Shown here piece by piece: positions 18,455-29,600 of a stretch of 64,000 nt of DNA. The stretch covers positions 51,178 to 115,177 of the forward strand of contig JAIBBG010000006.1 in assembly GCA_019694805.1 (NCBI GenBank). The letters run 5' to 3'. The notes under the pieces were generated by a model. The model did not search any database. It was not told where the DNA came from and saw only the letters and a program-made list of their open reading frames with translations. How positions within the stretch are numbered: position 1 is the stretch's first letter; each line of letters opens with the position of its first letter. The translations under genes and the position numbers were made by a program. The DNA comes from Flavobacteriales bacterium (GTDB lineage Bacteria > Bacteroidota > Bacteroidia > Flavobacteriales_D > Sanyastnellaceae).

Positions 18455-18562
18455 ATGAATGATTCGACTTCAAATAAAAATCCTTCGGACTTGACCCGAC
18501 ATAGTTGGGGAGCATCCGTCCTTTTTGGCTTTCTGCGCTTCACCAAGGTTCCTGTAATATGA
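18455..18562 (+). CDS. Possible 35-residue upstream ORF
   Basis: ATG at 18455 opens a 35-codon frame (starting MNDSTSNKNPSDLTRHSWG) whose TGA overlaps the next gene's start in ATGATG. That arrangement is typical of translational coupling. The peptide is polar at first, then hydrophobic. No homolog is recognised, and a frame of this length can arise by chance. Confidence 0.25.
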   Translation: MNDSTSNKNPSDLTRHSWGASVLFGFLRFTKVPVI

Positions 18563-19263
18563 TGAAGGCATTAACGTTGAAGCATTGGTTCAATAAGGCA
18601 TTTCCTGTGCTTATTGTCATCTGCACTTTGACCATTGTGCTTCGTCAGTTTTATACAAGATTTGATTTGTATGGCTGGATTTCTGTTGTCGTCGGTATGC
18701 TTGGTGTTTGGATGTATTACAGAGGTAATCCGAAATATGATAAATTTTATTATCTATGGGTGATCCTACAAATTCCAGATATATACGTCGTTTTTTATGG
18801 GATAAAACCTGGTGCAAATGCTTTTCCACTAAGTGAATCTTGGTATAGGTGGCTTACTGCGGGTCCAATGAAAAATGATTTGGAAGTGGGTATCAATTGG
18901 GGTGTATTGTTGCTTTTGTTTTTGGTCATAAGGATGCGTCGCATGAAAGCTGTTGGCGAACGTGTGATTTTGGGTAAAATCAAAGACAGTTCTTTTCCTG
19001 GAAATGACTTCCCGTTATTTGGGAGGGTAGTTGCATTGACTGGTTTTTCAGAAGGTCATGCCAACTATGCCATTGCCTTGGAAGAACCGCTCATTCATGA
19101 AGGTCAATCTTATTCTTTCATCATTGTTGTTCCCGCCGAAATGAAAAGATTACATATGTATAATCATGCACAACGTTGCGCTTTGCGTGTATGCGACAAT
19201 GCAGATTATCGATTGAATCCGAAAGCTCTCATTGCCGATTGGATACTTGTGGAAAGGACGTGA
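18559..19263 (+). CDS. Uncharacterised membrane protein
   Basis: 234 residues with no recognised family. The N-terminal half has three to four membrane segments (about 13-30 FPVLIVICTLTIVLRQF, 36-52 GWISVVVGMLGVWMYY, 63-80 YYLWVILQIPDIYVVFYG, 113-130 NWGVLLLLFLVIRM). The C-terminal half is soluble and basic, with a possible small beta-domain around GRVVALTGFSEGHANYAIALEEP. The frame reaches a TTG at 18505, but the ATG pair at 18559/18562 is the more likely start and overlaps the stop of a 35-codon upstream frame. Confidence 0.6.
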   Translation: MMKALTLKHWFNKAFPVLIVICTLTIVLRQFYTRFDLYGWISVVVGMLGVWMYYRGNPKYDKFYYLWVILQIPDIYVVFYGIKPGANAFPLSESWYRWLTAGPMKNDLEVGINWGVLLLLFLVIRMRRMKAVGERVILGKIKDSSFPGNDFPLFGRVVALTGFSEGHANYAIALEEPLIHEGQSYSFIIVVPAEMKRLHMYNHAQRCALRVCDNADYRLNPKALIADWILVERT

Positions 19264-19329
19264 TATGATGCATTTAGTCAGAATTTTCCATCGGCTATTT
19301 GAACATACAAGAGTCGGCTACATAAAAAA

Positions 19330-19848
19330 TTATCGCATCTTGTTATTTTTAAAATGCCGAATCATTTGTCCATAGTCCATTTCATGTTCCATGGCAAAAA
19401 TGCACTTCATGATTCTGTCTGATTTAGTCGCCGGCGATTTCGCACTTTCCACCCAATTGGAATAATAATTCTGATGTCCTTTGGGTAGGGATAAAAATCT
19501 ATCGAGATGTTCTTTTACTTCTCCAAGGCACATCAATAGGTCTTCGGATATCTTCTTTTCTTCCTGATCAACTTCTAATTTTACGACCGCATGATCGCCG
19601 TGTTTTTTTCCAGTGCCCTTTCTCATTTGAGCATTGAATGGAATGATGAAATCACCGTCTCCCATTGGAATCATGGCCACTTGCTGAATGTTGAATTGAT
19701 CGATTTTTCCTTTTACACGAAAAGACTTTTTGGTTCCTGGAGAAAGTTGATTCGCCATTTTGGATGGCACCTCAATGTATGTCCAGCCGGTTTTTTCACC
19801 CATGTTCTGGAACTTCTGAAGTTTCACTTTGAATTCAACTTGGATCAT
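19330..19848 (-). CDS. DUF1905 / YdeI (OmpD-associated) family protein
   Basis: 172-residue soluble protein. The N-terminal half is a DUF1905 beta-barrel domain (TGWTYIEVPSKMANQL, then VKGKIDQFNIQQVAMIPMGDGDFIIPFNAQMRK). The C-terminal half is the YdeI-type helical domain with YYSNWVESAKSPATKSDRI. Combined DUF1905-YdeI proteins are widespread and uncharacterised. It begins 15 bases after hutI on the same strand and is probably co-transcribed with it, though no link to histidine breakdown is known. Confidence 0.82.
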   Translation of the reverse strand: MIQVEFKVKLQKFQNMGEKTGWTYIEVPSKMANQLSPGTKKSFRVKGKIDQFNIQQVAMIPMGDGDFIIPFNAQMRKGTGKKHGDHAVVKLEVDQEEKKISEDLLMCLGEVKEHLDRFLSLPKGHQNYYSNWVESAKSPATKSDRIMKCIFAMEHEMDYGQMIRHFKNNKMR

Positions 19849-19863
19849 GGTGGTGCAATGGCA

Positions 19864-21093
19864 TCAAATCAATACTCGATCGATATTGTTGGTTCCAAAG
19901 GAATACATCAGTTCTGCGGGTGAGTGAATTTCCTTCGTCAAGATCACGGAAGCTTTCTTATCTACCGAAATGGTGCCATGTGTGCGATGCAATCCCATAG
20001 CGTATGCCCCATTGATGGTTGAAGCATTGATGACTTCCTCCGGGAGCATATTCATTTGAATACATGCCAGGCTGTTCACCAAATTCATATTGCCGGATGG
20101 AGTACTTCCTGGATTGAAATCCGTGGCAAGTGCCAGAGGTAATCCTGCATCAATGATTTGTCGTGCTGGTGTATAAGGAATTTTGATGAAAAGTGAACAA
20201 CCAGGCAAGGCGACCGGCATGGTTGGGCTGCCTTTTAATATGGCAATATCTTCTTCACTGATTACTTCAAGGTGGTCTACACTCAATGCTTTGTGTTTTA
20301 CACTAATGTCAACACCGCCGATCACATTGAATTGGTTTACATGGGTTTTCGGAACAAGTCCATACTTGGCGCCAGCCTCTAGTATCCTGTCTGTGTCTTC
20401 AACACTGAAGTAATTCTTCTCACAAAAAACATCGATGAATGAAGCGAGTTGCTGGCGGCCGACTTCTGGTATCATTTCATTCACCAATAAATCGATGTAG
20501 CCCTGATGATTGTCTTTGAATTCCCGCGGATAGGCATGCGCTCCAAGAAACGTGGCCTTGATGGTCAAAGGATGATTGGCATTCAAACGATGGATTACGC
20601 GAAGCATTTTTAATTCGCTCTCTGTATTGAGTCCATAACCACTTTTGATTTCAACGGCACCCGTGCCCATGGCCATGATGTCGTCCAATCGTTTCATGGC
20701 GTTTTCGAAAAGTTCGTCTTCTGAGCATTTCTCCAAACGATCAGCAGAGTTGAGAATACCTCCTCCTCTTGCGGCTATTTCTTCATAGGAAAGACCATGA
20801 ATCCTGTCAACAAATTCACCAATACGATTGCCCGCATATACGAGATGAGTATGCGAATCACACCACGTGGGTAATACGTATTTTCCTGTTGCATCAATTA
20901 CCTCGAGGTCACGCCAGTCGCTGATTCCAGGCCAATCATTCATTTCTCCATAACCTACGATGACTTTGTTTTCTATAGCCAACCAGGCATTGTCGATAGC
21001 CGGAAGATTCCGCATATCTTTACCGGAAAGAAATTGTGGAGGTGTTTCATGAACACCGAGCAATGACTTTATGTTTTTGATGAGAATCTTCAT
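19864..21093 (-). CDS. hutI: Imidazolonepropionase
   Basis: Hydrolyses 4-imidazolone-5-propionate to N-formimino-glutamate, the third step of histidine degradation; its product feeds FtcD. It is a cytoplasmic amidohydrolase of 409 residues. Metal and substrate residues are visible: HTH in CDSHTHLVYAG, His in FLGAHAYPREF and in PKTHVNQFN, and Asp in LATDFNPGSTPSGNMN. The open frame continues to 21138, but MKILIKNIKS at 21093 is the normal start. The divergent gene at 21150 lies 56 bases away. Confidence 0.95.
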   Translation of the reverse strand: MKILIKNIKSLLGVHETPPQFLSGKDMRNLPAIDNAWLAIENKVIVGYGEMNDWPGISDWRDLEVIDATGKYVLPTWCDSHTHLVYAGNRIGEFVDRIHGLSYEEIAARGGGILNSADRLEKCSEDELFENAMKRLDDIMAMGTGAVEIKSGYGLNTESELKMLRVIHRLNANHPLTIKATFLGAHAYPREFKDNHQGYIDLLVNEMIPEVGRQQLASFIDVFCEKNYFSVEDTDRILEAGAKYGLVPKTHVNQFNVIGGVDISVKHKALSVDHLEVISEEDIAILKGSPTMPVALPGCSLFIKIPYTPARQIIDAGLPLALATDFNPGSTPSGNMNLVNSLACIQMNMLPEEVINASTINGAYAMGLHRTHGTISVDKKASVILTKEIHSPAELMYSFGTNNIDRVLI

Positions 21094-21149
21094 ATCAGAA
21101 TATTGATGCAAGTTTAGGACAGTCGATGCGTTTTGCATAATACCATTTT

Positions 21150-21884
21150 ATGATGAAAAACAATTTGTTATTCCTACTGGTTTGTGGCGTGCTTCAGGTG
21201 CATGGTCAGTATGTTGCTGACACTACGCACGTGTTTGCGCCCAAAAAGAACCAGATTGGTGCAGTTGTTAATCCATTAGCGGCTGTTATGCTGGGAACAT
21301 CAACATCGCAATTGCATTATGGTTTGCAGTACAAACGTTTGCTTCAGGATCACCGACGATTGCGTTTTTCTGTCTTGTATCAGACGGCACAGCCGAATGT
21401 TCAGGATCTTGGTGAACCCATATCATCAACGGATAGCACAGTCACTTTTATCGATGAACAATTGGGTTACCAATATGGGGAATTTCGTGCGGGAATTGAA
21501 TGGAGTGATTTTCGAACCAAACACGATGCGATTTATGGTGTGGATCTTATTGCCGGATATGACGTCACCAGAAAGGAGAATCATCAGAAACTGGTAAGTT
21601 ACACTGTACTTCCCGAGATCGTTGGTCCCGCAACTACTGTGGAACAAGATACCATGGTTTCTTTTCATGAACAGCGTTCGCTCGTTTTTGGTGCAGCCTT
21701 GATTTTAGGATATCGGGTCACCATGAAAGAACGATGGGAACTTATGGTGCATGCTTCTCCGGAAATTGTTTATTTCGCTCCCGTCAGTGAGTCTGGTAGG
21801 AGAGAGCCGGGCGAAGAAGGTGTGGGTAATTCCGTGCAGTTCAGGTTGCGGTTATTGGATATCTCATTGGCTTATTCTTTTTAA
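21150..21884 (+). CDS. Uncharacterised outer-membrane-like protein
   Basis: 244 residues, no family recognised. A signal peptide (MMKNNLLFLLVCGVLQVHGQ) leads into alternating strands ending in aromatics or turns (LHYGLQYKRLLQDHRRLRFSVLYQT, YGEFRAGIEWSDF, VDLIAGYDVT, SLVFGAALILGYRVTM). The last residues, LDISLAYSF, finish in Phe as outer-membrane beta-barrels usually do. It is followed three bases later by aroC, so the two are probably one transcript, without obvious functional relation. Confidence 0.6.
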   Translation: MMKNNLLFLLVCGVLQVHGQYVADTTHVFAPKKNQIGAVVNPLAAVMLGTSTSQLHYGLQYKRLLQDHRRLRFSVLYQTAQPNVQDLGEPISSTDSTVTFIDEQLGYQYGEFRAGIEWSDFRTKHDAIYGVDLIAGYDVTRKENHQKLVSYTVLPEIVGPATTVEQDTMVSFHEQRSLVFGAALILGYRVTMKERWELMVHASPEIVYFAPVSESGRREPGEEGVGNSVQFRLRLLDISLAYSF

Positions 21885-21887
21885 ATC

Positions 21888-22925
21888 ATGGACGGAAATT
21901 CCTTTGGAAAAATATTTCGATTGACCACCTTCGGTGAATCACATGGCAAGGCCATAGGTGGCATCATTGACGGTTGTCCAGCAGGTTTGGAATTTGATGA
22001 GGCATTTCTTCAAAAGGAAATGCAACGAAGAAAACCAGGACAAAGTGAAATCACCACACAGCGTTTGGAAAGTGATGAGGTAGAATTTTTATCTGGTGTG
22101 TTTGAAGGCAAAACGTTGGGTACTCCAATTGGCTTCTTGATTCGCAATGAAGATCAACGCTCTTCTGATTATGAATCCATAAAACATATTTATCGTCCGG
22201 GACATGCTGATGCGGTTTGGGATAGAAAATTTGGATTCAGAGATTATCGCGGTGGTGGAAGAAGTTCTGCTCGTGAGACCGCATCGCGCGTGGTTGGCGG
22301 TGCAGTGGCTAAGATCTTGCTTCGTACGTATGGCATACGCATTCATGCTTACGTGAGTAAAGTAAAACATGTTGAATTGAAAACTCCATTTCAGGATATT
22401 GATTTTTCGCTGACAGAAAAAAGTTTGGTTCGGTGTCCGGATCCGGCTATTTCGGAGAAAATGATAGCAGTCATTGAATCTGCTCGAAATTCTGGCGATA
22501 GTGTAGGAGGAACCATTGATTGTGTCATATCTGGTGTTGAGGCGGGGTTGGGTGATCCGGTATTCGATAAACTGGACGCTATGCTAGCACATGCTATGTT
22601 GTCGATCAACGCAACCCGTGGTTTCGAAATGTTTCGTGGATTTGAATCAAGCGGTTTGATGGGCTCTGAAAATAATCTGGTGAATACCGGAATTGTTGGC
22701 GGTATATCTGATGGTCATCCTATTGTATTCCGTACTGCTTTTAAACCGGTATCTACTATTTCAATGGCTCAACAAGCCATGACGAATACTGGTGAGGAAG
22801 TGACCCTCGAAGCGAAAGGTAGACATGATCCTTGTGTGCTACCACGCGCTGTTCCTATCGTGGAAGCTATGGCTGCTATGGTGATGGCCGATATGGTGTT
22901 GCGTATGAGAAGCGATAGGGTGTAA
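21888..22925 (+). CDS. aroC: Chorismate synthase
   Basis: Converts 5-enolpyruvylshikimate-3-phosphate to chorismate using reduced FMN, the last common step to aromatic amino acids and folate. Signature regions are present: [18 protein letters not shown] near the N-terminus, [29 protein letters not shown] with the central [11 protein letters not shown] block, GDSVGG, and the C-terminal [18 protein letters not shown]. The 345-residue length is close to the family norm. It lies three bases after the outer-membrane-like gene and ends eight bases from the convergent TraB/GumN gene. Confidence 0.97.
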   Translation: MDGNSFGKIFRLTTFGESHGKAIGGIIDGCPAGLEFDEAFLQKEMQRRKPGQSEITTQRLESDEVEFLSGVFEGKTLGTPIGFLIRNEDQRSSDYESIKHIYRPGHADAVWDRKFGFRDYRGGGRSSARETASRVVGGAVAKILLRTYGIRIHAYVSKVKHVELKTPFQDIDFSLTEKSLVRCPDPAISEKMIAVIESARNSGDSVGGTIDCVISGVEAGLGDPVFDKLDAMLAHAMLSINATRGFEMFRGFESSGLMGSENNLVNTGIVGGISDGHPIVFRTAFKPVSTISMAQQAMTNTGEEVTLEAKGRHDPCVLPRAVPIVEAMAAMVMADMVLRMRSDRV

Positions 22926-22933
22926 TCCGCGAT

Positions 22934-25900
22934 TTATTTTATAGACATCCAAATTTTTTCAATCGCCATTTCCTTGTTCTTTTTGTTCTGAGAATCTGGT
23001 TCTTCTAATAGGTACAAATCGTAATGAACAAATGGCTCAATCTCAAATGTGAGTGGATCATCTTTCTGATGCGGTCCTACTAGATATTCTGCTACTTCAG
23101 AGTCGCCATATTCTTCATCGTAAATCCATTTCACACTGTATGCATAAAGTTCATACTCTTTGCCACCAACATTGCGGGTATACTTCTTCTGCCATTTCAC
23201 TTCTACCTTAGTTCCATCTTCATCGTCATACATGATGTAGCAGAGGTAGAGGCGATCCAACTGTGATTGCTCCAAATATTTCTTCGGAATTTCTTTCAGT
23301 TGACCTGACTCTTTTAATTCCTTAACCAGTGTAAAGCCATATGGGCTCTCCAAGACTGATGTCTTTTGGCTTTTTGAAATCTTGAGGTTGTGATGCATGC
23401 GTGCCTTGAGTACTTCATAATCACCGAGACTTCCTTTTTCTGGTTTTAGATTATTCAGGATTTCTATCGATTTATTTGAACGAGGTAACAATGCAATCAA
23501 ATAAGCCGACGAAGCATCCACATCGAAATAGCTATCTGATCTTCGGTTGGCAAGGGCAGATTCCATCAATTGAAGAACCTTGGCTTCATGATTCAACAAT
23601 GATGTTTCCAGGTCCTTTTTGTACAGAGCAATCACGCTATCTTGATTGTTCTGATTGATAAATTCATATCCAGGAGTGGCGTAATAAATTTGATTGAGGA
23701 TGTTATCGCTGAGCGATGTGTGTTTTAAAGAGAACTCTATGATTTCACCAAGATGCTTGGCATAGTAATCCGTATCATATGAAGAAGGAACGGGTTCCCA
23801 AAAATTCACTTCATGAGGCTTTAATTGGGGGTAGAGTTCGAAATATACGTGGAGCGCTTCGTTGGTGTTTAGATTTAGAATGAGTTCGAGCAATCTTAAT
23901 TGCACTGAACTGCTTTCTGTGCTATGAAATTTCTGTTTGGCCAATCTAAGGAAATCAACTTCATGAATACTCAATAAGTGTGTCGTTAATGCTTCGAAAA
24001 TACTTCCATAGGAAAGGCTATCGTCAGAGCGATTTTTAAACCACTCAAGAATGAGCATCGAGCTATCCGCGGTTGCAACCTGGCATTCTCTGAAATCGTT
24101 GATGAGCTGGTAATTGTTGTTTTGATCTGTATTCTCTTCAATTCTTGCAATGTTCTCTATCAAACGATTTTTTGTGATGTCAAAATCACTGTTGTAGTCT
24201 ACAGTAAACGACTCTATGATGTCATCAATCTTTTTGATGTCTTTCCAATCCGAAGGAATTTCAATCTTATAAGAGTAGAGTCTGTCACCCGCAATTTGGT
24301 ATACTGAATGGGTGATGATGGTACTATCTCTGTGTGCAACTACACGAAGCTGCTTTTTTTCTTTGATGAACGTGGTGGTAACAATAGAATCAAACCATGA
24401 ATACTGTTCCTTTGCCGTTTGCATCAACAAACTATCAGGATATGCATGAAAGAATAGAGGACTAAGTTTTTTGTAGGTTAACTCGCTATAAGTTGTTGAG
24501 CGATGATCATTCAATGACCATGTCAATTCATCGCTGTCCCCTGGAACCTCATATCCGAATGCACTTTTTTTCATTTTAGTCATCGGGCCATAGGTGATCA
24601 CGCTCGCACTATGATCAGGCATCGTGTATTTCATTTCAGCCGCAGGTTCCAATGGTTCCCATCGGAATGAGGAAATGACGTGTTCAAAGATGTGTAAATT
24701 GCGCTGCGGACATTGGTATTCGAAGAATGCGATGGTATTGCCATGCATACAAATCAGCATGGATTTTACTTCTTCACCTTGTTTTTTTGTGACAAGTTTT
24801 GCCGGAAAGCCATCCACTGAAATTGATTTCTCTTCTACAATCTGATTTTCTAGTTCCGCTTCACTTTTGAAATCAGTGATTATGTTGCTTAGAGCTTGTA
24901 TATTGTAGTATTGTGTTGCATTGGATGGGGTGAGTAAATTGATATTCATGATTCCGAGATCTGATGGAATACCGTTCATCACAATGCGGAGTTTAGAAAA
25001 GTGGTCTTCATCAATTTGAATTTTCTGAATCATTTCTTTGGTTTCTCCCATGAGGTCAACAGAAAAGGAACCCATAGGGGAGTGATAATTCTTCCACTCC
25101 AATTCACTTTCTTGTTGAGTGTTAGGTTTCGTTTGATCCATGATGATGGATGAGAAGTACCTTTCGAAATCTGGATTTTGCAAGTCAATTCCTGGAGGGC
25201 CTCCACACATCAGCATAAAGATGTTGTCGTTCTTTCCAATTAAATGTACCCTGTAATCACCTTCTGGAATGGAGTAGTAGACTTCCTTTGCTTGAGCGCC
25301 TTCAACCGGAATGTCCTGAGTGGATTTGATCTGCGCATTAGGATTCAGAATGCTGATGTTTTGAACCAGTTCATCCAGTACTTTCGGGTCCCTACCTGCG
25401 TTGTACTTTTTTTGTTCCATGCTCATGTAGATCTTCATGTTGGTGATATCCAACGAATAGTACATGGTTAATGCTCCGCCTCCATAATTCAATGGGTCTG
25501 GTGTCTTTGGCATCTCAACGCTGAATGATCCGTTCGGTATTCTAAACCTTGTCCAGTTACCGGGAAGCACAAGTTCTTCTGAGAGCATGTTGGAAGCAAG
25601 ACCAGTGAAGGTTGCTTTGACTGGTGAAAGTTGATATCCTTTCGCTCTGAGCAATTCAATCACACCAGCTTCGCCCGGAAGATGGGCAGCACCAACTGCT
25701 GCGAACAATGTTCCTGTATTGAGTAAAGAATCTATTCCATCGGCCATCACAATATTTCGCGACAACATATTGAAAGCATTGATATCACCGGAAATAATGG
25801 CATAGGCTTTAAAGATGGAATCGATTTTTGCAATATCACCTTGCTGATAAATTTCCAGAAAAGTATTCCTACCCTCACTGGATTTTTGTTCAGCTTCTTC

Positions 25901-26560
25901 ATAAATGAATTTCACAAATTCTTTGCGAAGCGCACTATCGGGAAGGCTCTTGATATCAACGTCATCTTTTTCCTTGATGAAAAACCTCATCTGATCTTCT
26001 ATTACTTCTAAGCCTACAATTTTTTGTCCGTGGAATTTTGCTCTATTGTGCAAATACATATCCAGCGGTGAAGTGAATTTGGATTCCGGTTCTTTTTCCT
26101 CTGTCTCTAATATTTCCTTTTTCGATTTATTCTTTTGTTTAGAGCTAGATTTCTCATGTTCTGTTTCTTCATCAGAATCGGACATGATCAATGGTTTAAA
26201 GGCAGTAGTATCGAGGGGAATTATCTTTTCAAGGTCAACGGATTCATCGTCTACTTCGTAAAGATCAACATCAAACTTGTTATCCACGTACGATTGAACA
26301 ATATCGGAGAATAAATTGTCCGTAAGTTCATCAAAGTTTATTTCAAAAGCTACTTGGTCACAACGATCGAGACAAACCAACACACTATCACTCATATCAT
26401 AGGCTTCCTCATCCGTGACGTGCATGGTACCAAAAAGATAACCTTGTGATTTGCCTTCTTTTTGAATTTGCCAAAGCAATTGATAGTTAGGACGATCTTG
26501 TGCAATGGCATTTTCCACGATGAAGCATGCTGCAAACAAGAGAAGTAATCTCATTTTCAT
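22934..26560 (-). CDS. Giant TraB/GumN-family multidomain exported protein
   Basis: 1208-residue exported protein (signal MKMRLLLLFAACFIVENAIAQ). Residues to about 320 form a TraB/GumN domain (LLWQIQKEGKSQGYLFGTMHV near the start, AAVGAAHLPGEAGVIELL near the end), interrupted by a Lys/Glu/Ser-rich insert around residues 135-165. Three similar beta-rich modules of about 150 residues follow. Two begin almost identically (PNGSFSVEMP and PMGSFSVDLM); the third (MPDHSASVITYG) is more diverged. A helical region of about 300 residues and a short C-terminal domain complete it. TraB/GumN proteins are usually about 300 residues and some are metal-dependent proteases. Normal homologs lack the long extension. 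It lies 67 bases downstream of dnaE. Confidence 0.78.
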   Translation of the reverse strand: MKMRLLLLFAACFIVENAIAQDRPNYQLLWQIQKEGKSQGYLFGTMHVTDEEAYDMSDSVLVCLDRCDQVAFEINFDELTDNLFSDIVQSYVDNKFDVDLYEVDDESVDLEKIIPLDTTAFKPLIMSDSDEETEHEKSSSKQKNKSKKEILETEEKEPESKFTSPLDMYLHNRAKFHGQKIVGLEVIEDQMRFFIKEKDDVDIKSLPDSALRKEFVKFIYEEAEQKSSEGRNTFLEIYQQGDIAKIDSIFKAYAIISGDINAFNMLSRNIVMADGIDSLLNTGTLFAAVGAAHLPGEAGVIELLRAKGYQLSPVKATFTGLASNMLSEELVLPGNWTRFRIPNGSFSVEMPKTPDPLNYGGGALTMYYSLDITNMKIYMSMEQKKYNAGRDPKVLDELVQNISILNPNAQIKSTQDIPVEGAQAKEVYYSIPEGDYRVHLIGKNDNIFMLMCGGPPGIDLQNPDFERYFSSIIMDQTKPNTQQESELEWKNYHSPMGSFSVDLMGETKEMIQKIQIDEDHFSKLRIVMNGIPSDLGIMNINLLTPSNATQYYNIQALSNIITDFKSEAELENQIVEEKSISVDGFPAKLVTKKQGEEVKSMLICMHGNTIAFFEYQCPQRNLHIFEHVISSFRWEPLEPAAEMKYTMPDHSASVITYGPMTKMKKSAFGYEVPGDSDELTWSLNDHRSTTYSELTYKKLSPLFFHAYPDSLLMQTAKEQYSWFDSIVTTTFIKEKKQLRVVAHRDSTIITHSVYQIAGDRLYSYKIEIPSDWKDIKKIDDIIESFTVDYNSDFDITKNRLIENIARIEENTDQNNNYQLINDFRECQVATADSSMLILEWFKNRSDDSLSYGSIFEALTTHLLSIHEVDFLRLAKQKFHSTESSSVQLRLLELILNLNTNEALHVYFELYPQLKPHEVNFWEPVPSSYDTDYYAKHLGEIIEFSLKHTSLSDNILNQIYYATPGYEFINQNNQDSVIALYKKDLETSLLNHEAKVLQLMESALANRRSDSYFDVDASSAYLIALLPRSNKSIEILNNLKPEKGSLGDYEVLKARMHHNLKISKSQKTSVLESPYGFTLVKELKESGQLKEIPKKYLEQSQLDRLYLCYIMYDDEDGTKVEVKWQKKYTRNVGGKEYELYAYSVKWIYDEEYGDSEVAEYLVGPHQKDDPLTFEIEPFVHYDLYLLEEPDSQNKKNKEMAIEKIWMSIK

Positions 26561-26627
26561 AAAAGAAATATAGGTAGGTTCGAAACAATTCATGAATGGT
26601 TGGTATGACCGTGGCTATGAATGTTGT

Positions 26628-29600
26628 TTAGTTTTCACTCACTTCATATTCCACTTCATACACTTCTTCAAGGGCTTTTAAAGCTTCCGGCGTTATACTT
26701 ACACGATTGAAGGCAGAGGAATTGAGTTTGAGTTCACCCTCATCAGTTTGAATTTTAAGTCGCACTTGTGTTTTGCCTTCGCCATTTTTCAATGATGCTG
26801 CAAGTTTATCCACCAGTCCATCGTTGAGTGTTGCCAATGGAAGAGTGATGTCGAGATATCTGCCGAGTTTTTCTCTGATTTCGAAGAGCGGTTCAATCCT
26901 ATTGATGCGGAATTCAAGAGCATTGGCGTCATTGCCATATTTTCTCGGCTGTACACGGCCAACCAGGAATAGTTTCGCGCCTGTATACAGAAGGTGTTTA
27001 TATTTAAGATAATCTTCACCGAAGAGCACGAATTCAAATGTGGTATCGTAGTCTTCCAATTTGAACATGCCGAAAGGTTTGTTGCTCGTACGTGCGATTT
27101 TTTCCAGAAACTCGACCACCGTACCTGCGAGTTTGAGTTCACGGTTGTTGTGTGCTTCCATGTTCTGGAGCATAGCAAGTCCGCCCTTGCTGCAAAATGC
27201 ATTGATCTCAAGAGAAAAATCGTCGAGGGGATGACCACTGATGAACATACCAACCACTTCTTTTTCCTTGCTCAATTGTGTCATGGTATCCCATGATTCA
27301 ACTTTGGGTGGTTGGGGTTCTGATATCACTGAAGCTTCTTCATCACCAAACATGGAGAACTGATTGGTGTTTTTTTCTTCACGAAGTGATGATGAAAAAC
27401 GTACAAGCGTTTCCAGGAAAGTTTCATTTTTTCCATCTGGCGCGAAGTATGCCGAGCGTTCGATACCAAATGAATCCAATGCGCCGGAAAGCGCCAGGTT
27501 TTCAAGCGTTTTCTTATTCGATGCTTTGGCATCAACTCGGGTGAGGTAGTCGTATATGCTGGTGAATCGGCCGTTTTTCTGTTCTGCCACAATACTCTCC
27601 ACAGCACTTTCGCCTACACCTTTTACTGCAGCTAACCCAAATCGTATTTCGCCTTTTTCATTCACACTAAACAGAGCTTTCGATTCATTGACATCAGGTC
27701 CAAGCACAGGTATGTTGAGCTTTTTACATTCTTGCATGAAGAAACTCACCGTCTTGATATCGCCCATGTTGTTGCTCAACACGGCAGCCATGTATTCCGC
27801 CGGATAATGTGCTTTGAGATATGCCGTTTGGTAGGCAATCCATGCATAACATGTGGAGTGCGATTTGTTGAATGCATAACTCGCAAAGGCTTCCCAGTCG
27901 GTCCAAATTTTTTCGAGCTTGTCTACCGGATGATTGTTTTTAATCGCGCCTTCGATGAATTTACCTTTCATCTTATCCAACACGTCCTTCTGCTTTTTAC
28001 CCATGGCTTTGCGGAGTACGTCCGCTTCACCTTTGGTAAAACCTGCGAGTTTTTGTGACAACAACATCACCTGCTCCTGATAAACAGTAATACCATAGGT
28101 ATCTTTCAGGTATTCTTCCATTTCAGGAAGATCATAGGTGATGGCTTCAATGCCATTTTTCCTTTTGACGAAAGAAGGAATGTATTCCAAAGGACCAGGA
28201 CGATACAAGGCATTCATGGCAATCAAGTCATCGAACACTGTGGGTTTAAGGTCCTTCATGTATTTCTGCATTCCATCACTTTCGTATTGGAAAATGCCGA
28301 CTGTCAATCCGCGCTGAAAGAGCTTGTACGTTTCTTCATCGTCGATAGGTATCGTTTCAATGTCAATGTCGACATGGTGTTTTTCCTTGATGATACGAAG
28401 AGCGTCCTTGATGAGGGTGAGTGTTTTCAGACCCAAAAAGTCCATCTTGAGCAATCCAGCACTTTCAACAACAGAGTTGTCGAATTGCGTACACCACATG
28501 TTGCTGTCTTTGGCAGTAGCAACAGGTACATAATTGGTAATGACATCTGGGGTGATGATGACACCACAAGCGTGTATTCCTGTATTGCGCACAGATCCTT
28601 CGAGGATGGTGGCCATACGCAATACTTTTCCTTCATGCGATTGTTCCTGTGCAATCTCACGAAGTGATTTTGCATTCTGTAACTCATCGCCGCCCAATTC
28701 ATCATTGAGTTTTTTGTCATCCCATTTGATAATATCGCTGAGGTCCTTGTTATCAGGCATCAGTTTCGCAATACGATCAGTATCGGGAAGTGGAAGTTCG
28801 AAAACGCGCCCGGCATCACGAATGGCTGATTTGCCACCCATGGTGCCATAAGTGATGATCTGTGCTACCATGTTCGCTCCATATTTGTTGCGCACATAGT
28901 TGATCACTTTTTCACGACCTTCATCATCAAAGTCGATATCGATATCGGGCATGCTTACACGCTCTGGATTGAGGAAACGCTCGAAGAGGAGTTGATACTT
29001 GATCGGATCGACATTCGTAATTCCAATACAATAGGCTACTGCACTACCTGCAGCAGATCCACGTCCGGGACCTACACTTACACCTTGTTTCCTTGCCTCA
29101 TTGCAAAAATCTTGAACGATGAGGAAGTAACCGGGATATCCTGTATTGGCAATGGTGGCCAATTCGAAGTCCAGTCTTTCGCGAATTTCATCGGTAATGG
29201 TGCCGTATCTTTTTTCTGCACCCACATAGGTAAGATGACGCAAGTAATTGTTTTCACCTCGCTTTCCGCTATCCGTTTCATCCAATGGATCCATGAACTC
29301 GGCCGGAATATCGAATTTGGGAAGGAGTACTTCTCGCGATAATTTGTATTGTTCACATTTCTCAGCAATTTCCATAGAAGTAGAAATCGCTAAGGGAAGA
29401 TCACGAAAGAGTTCGTTCATCTCTTCCGGAGTCTTCAAGTAATACTGATCATTGGGAAGACCAAATCTGTACTCACGACCTCTTTTACCAATGTATTTTT
29501 TGGGTCTTGAAACCTGTTCTCCCTCGCGAACGCAGATCAAAGCATCTTGTGCTTCACTGTCGGTTTGATGTGTGTAATAAGAAGAATTGGTGGCTACATA

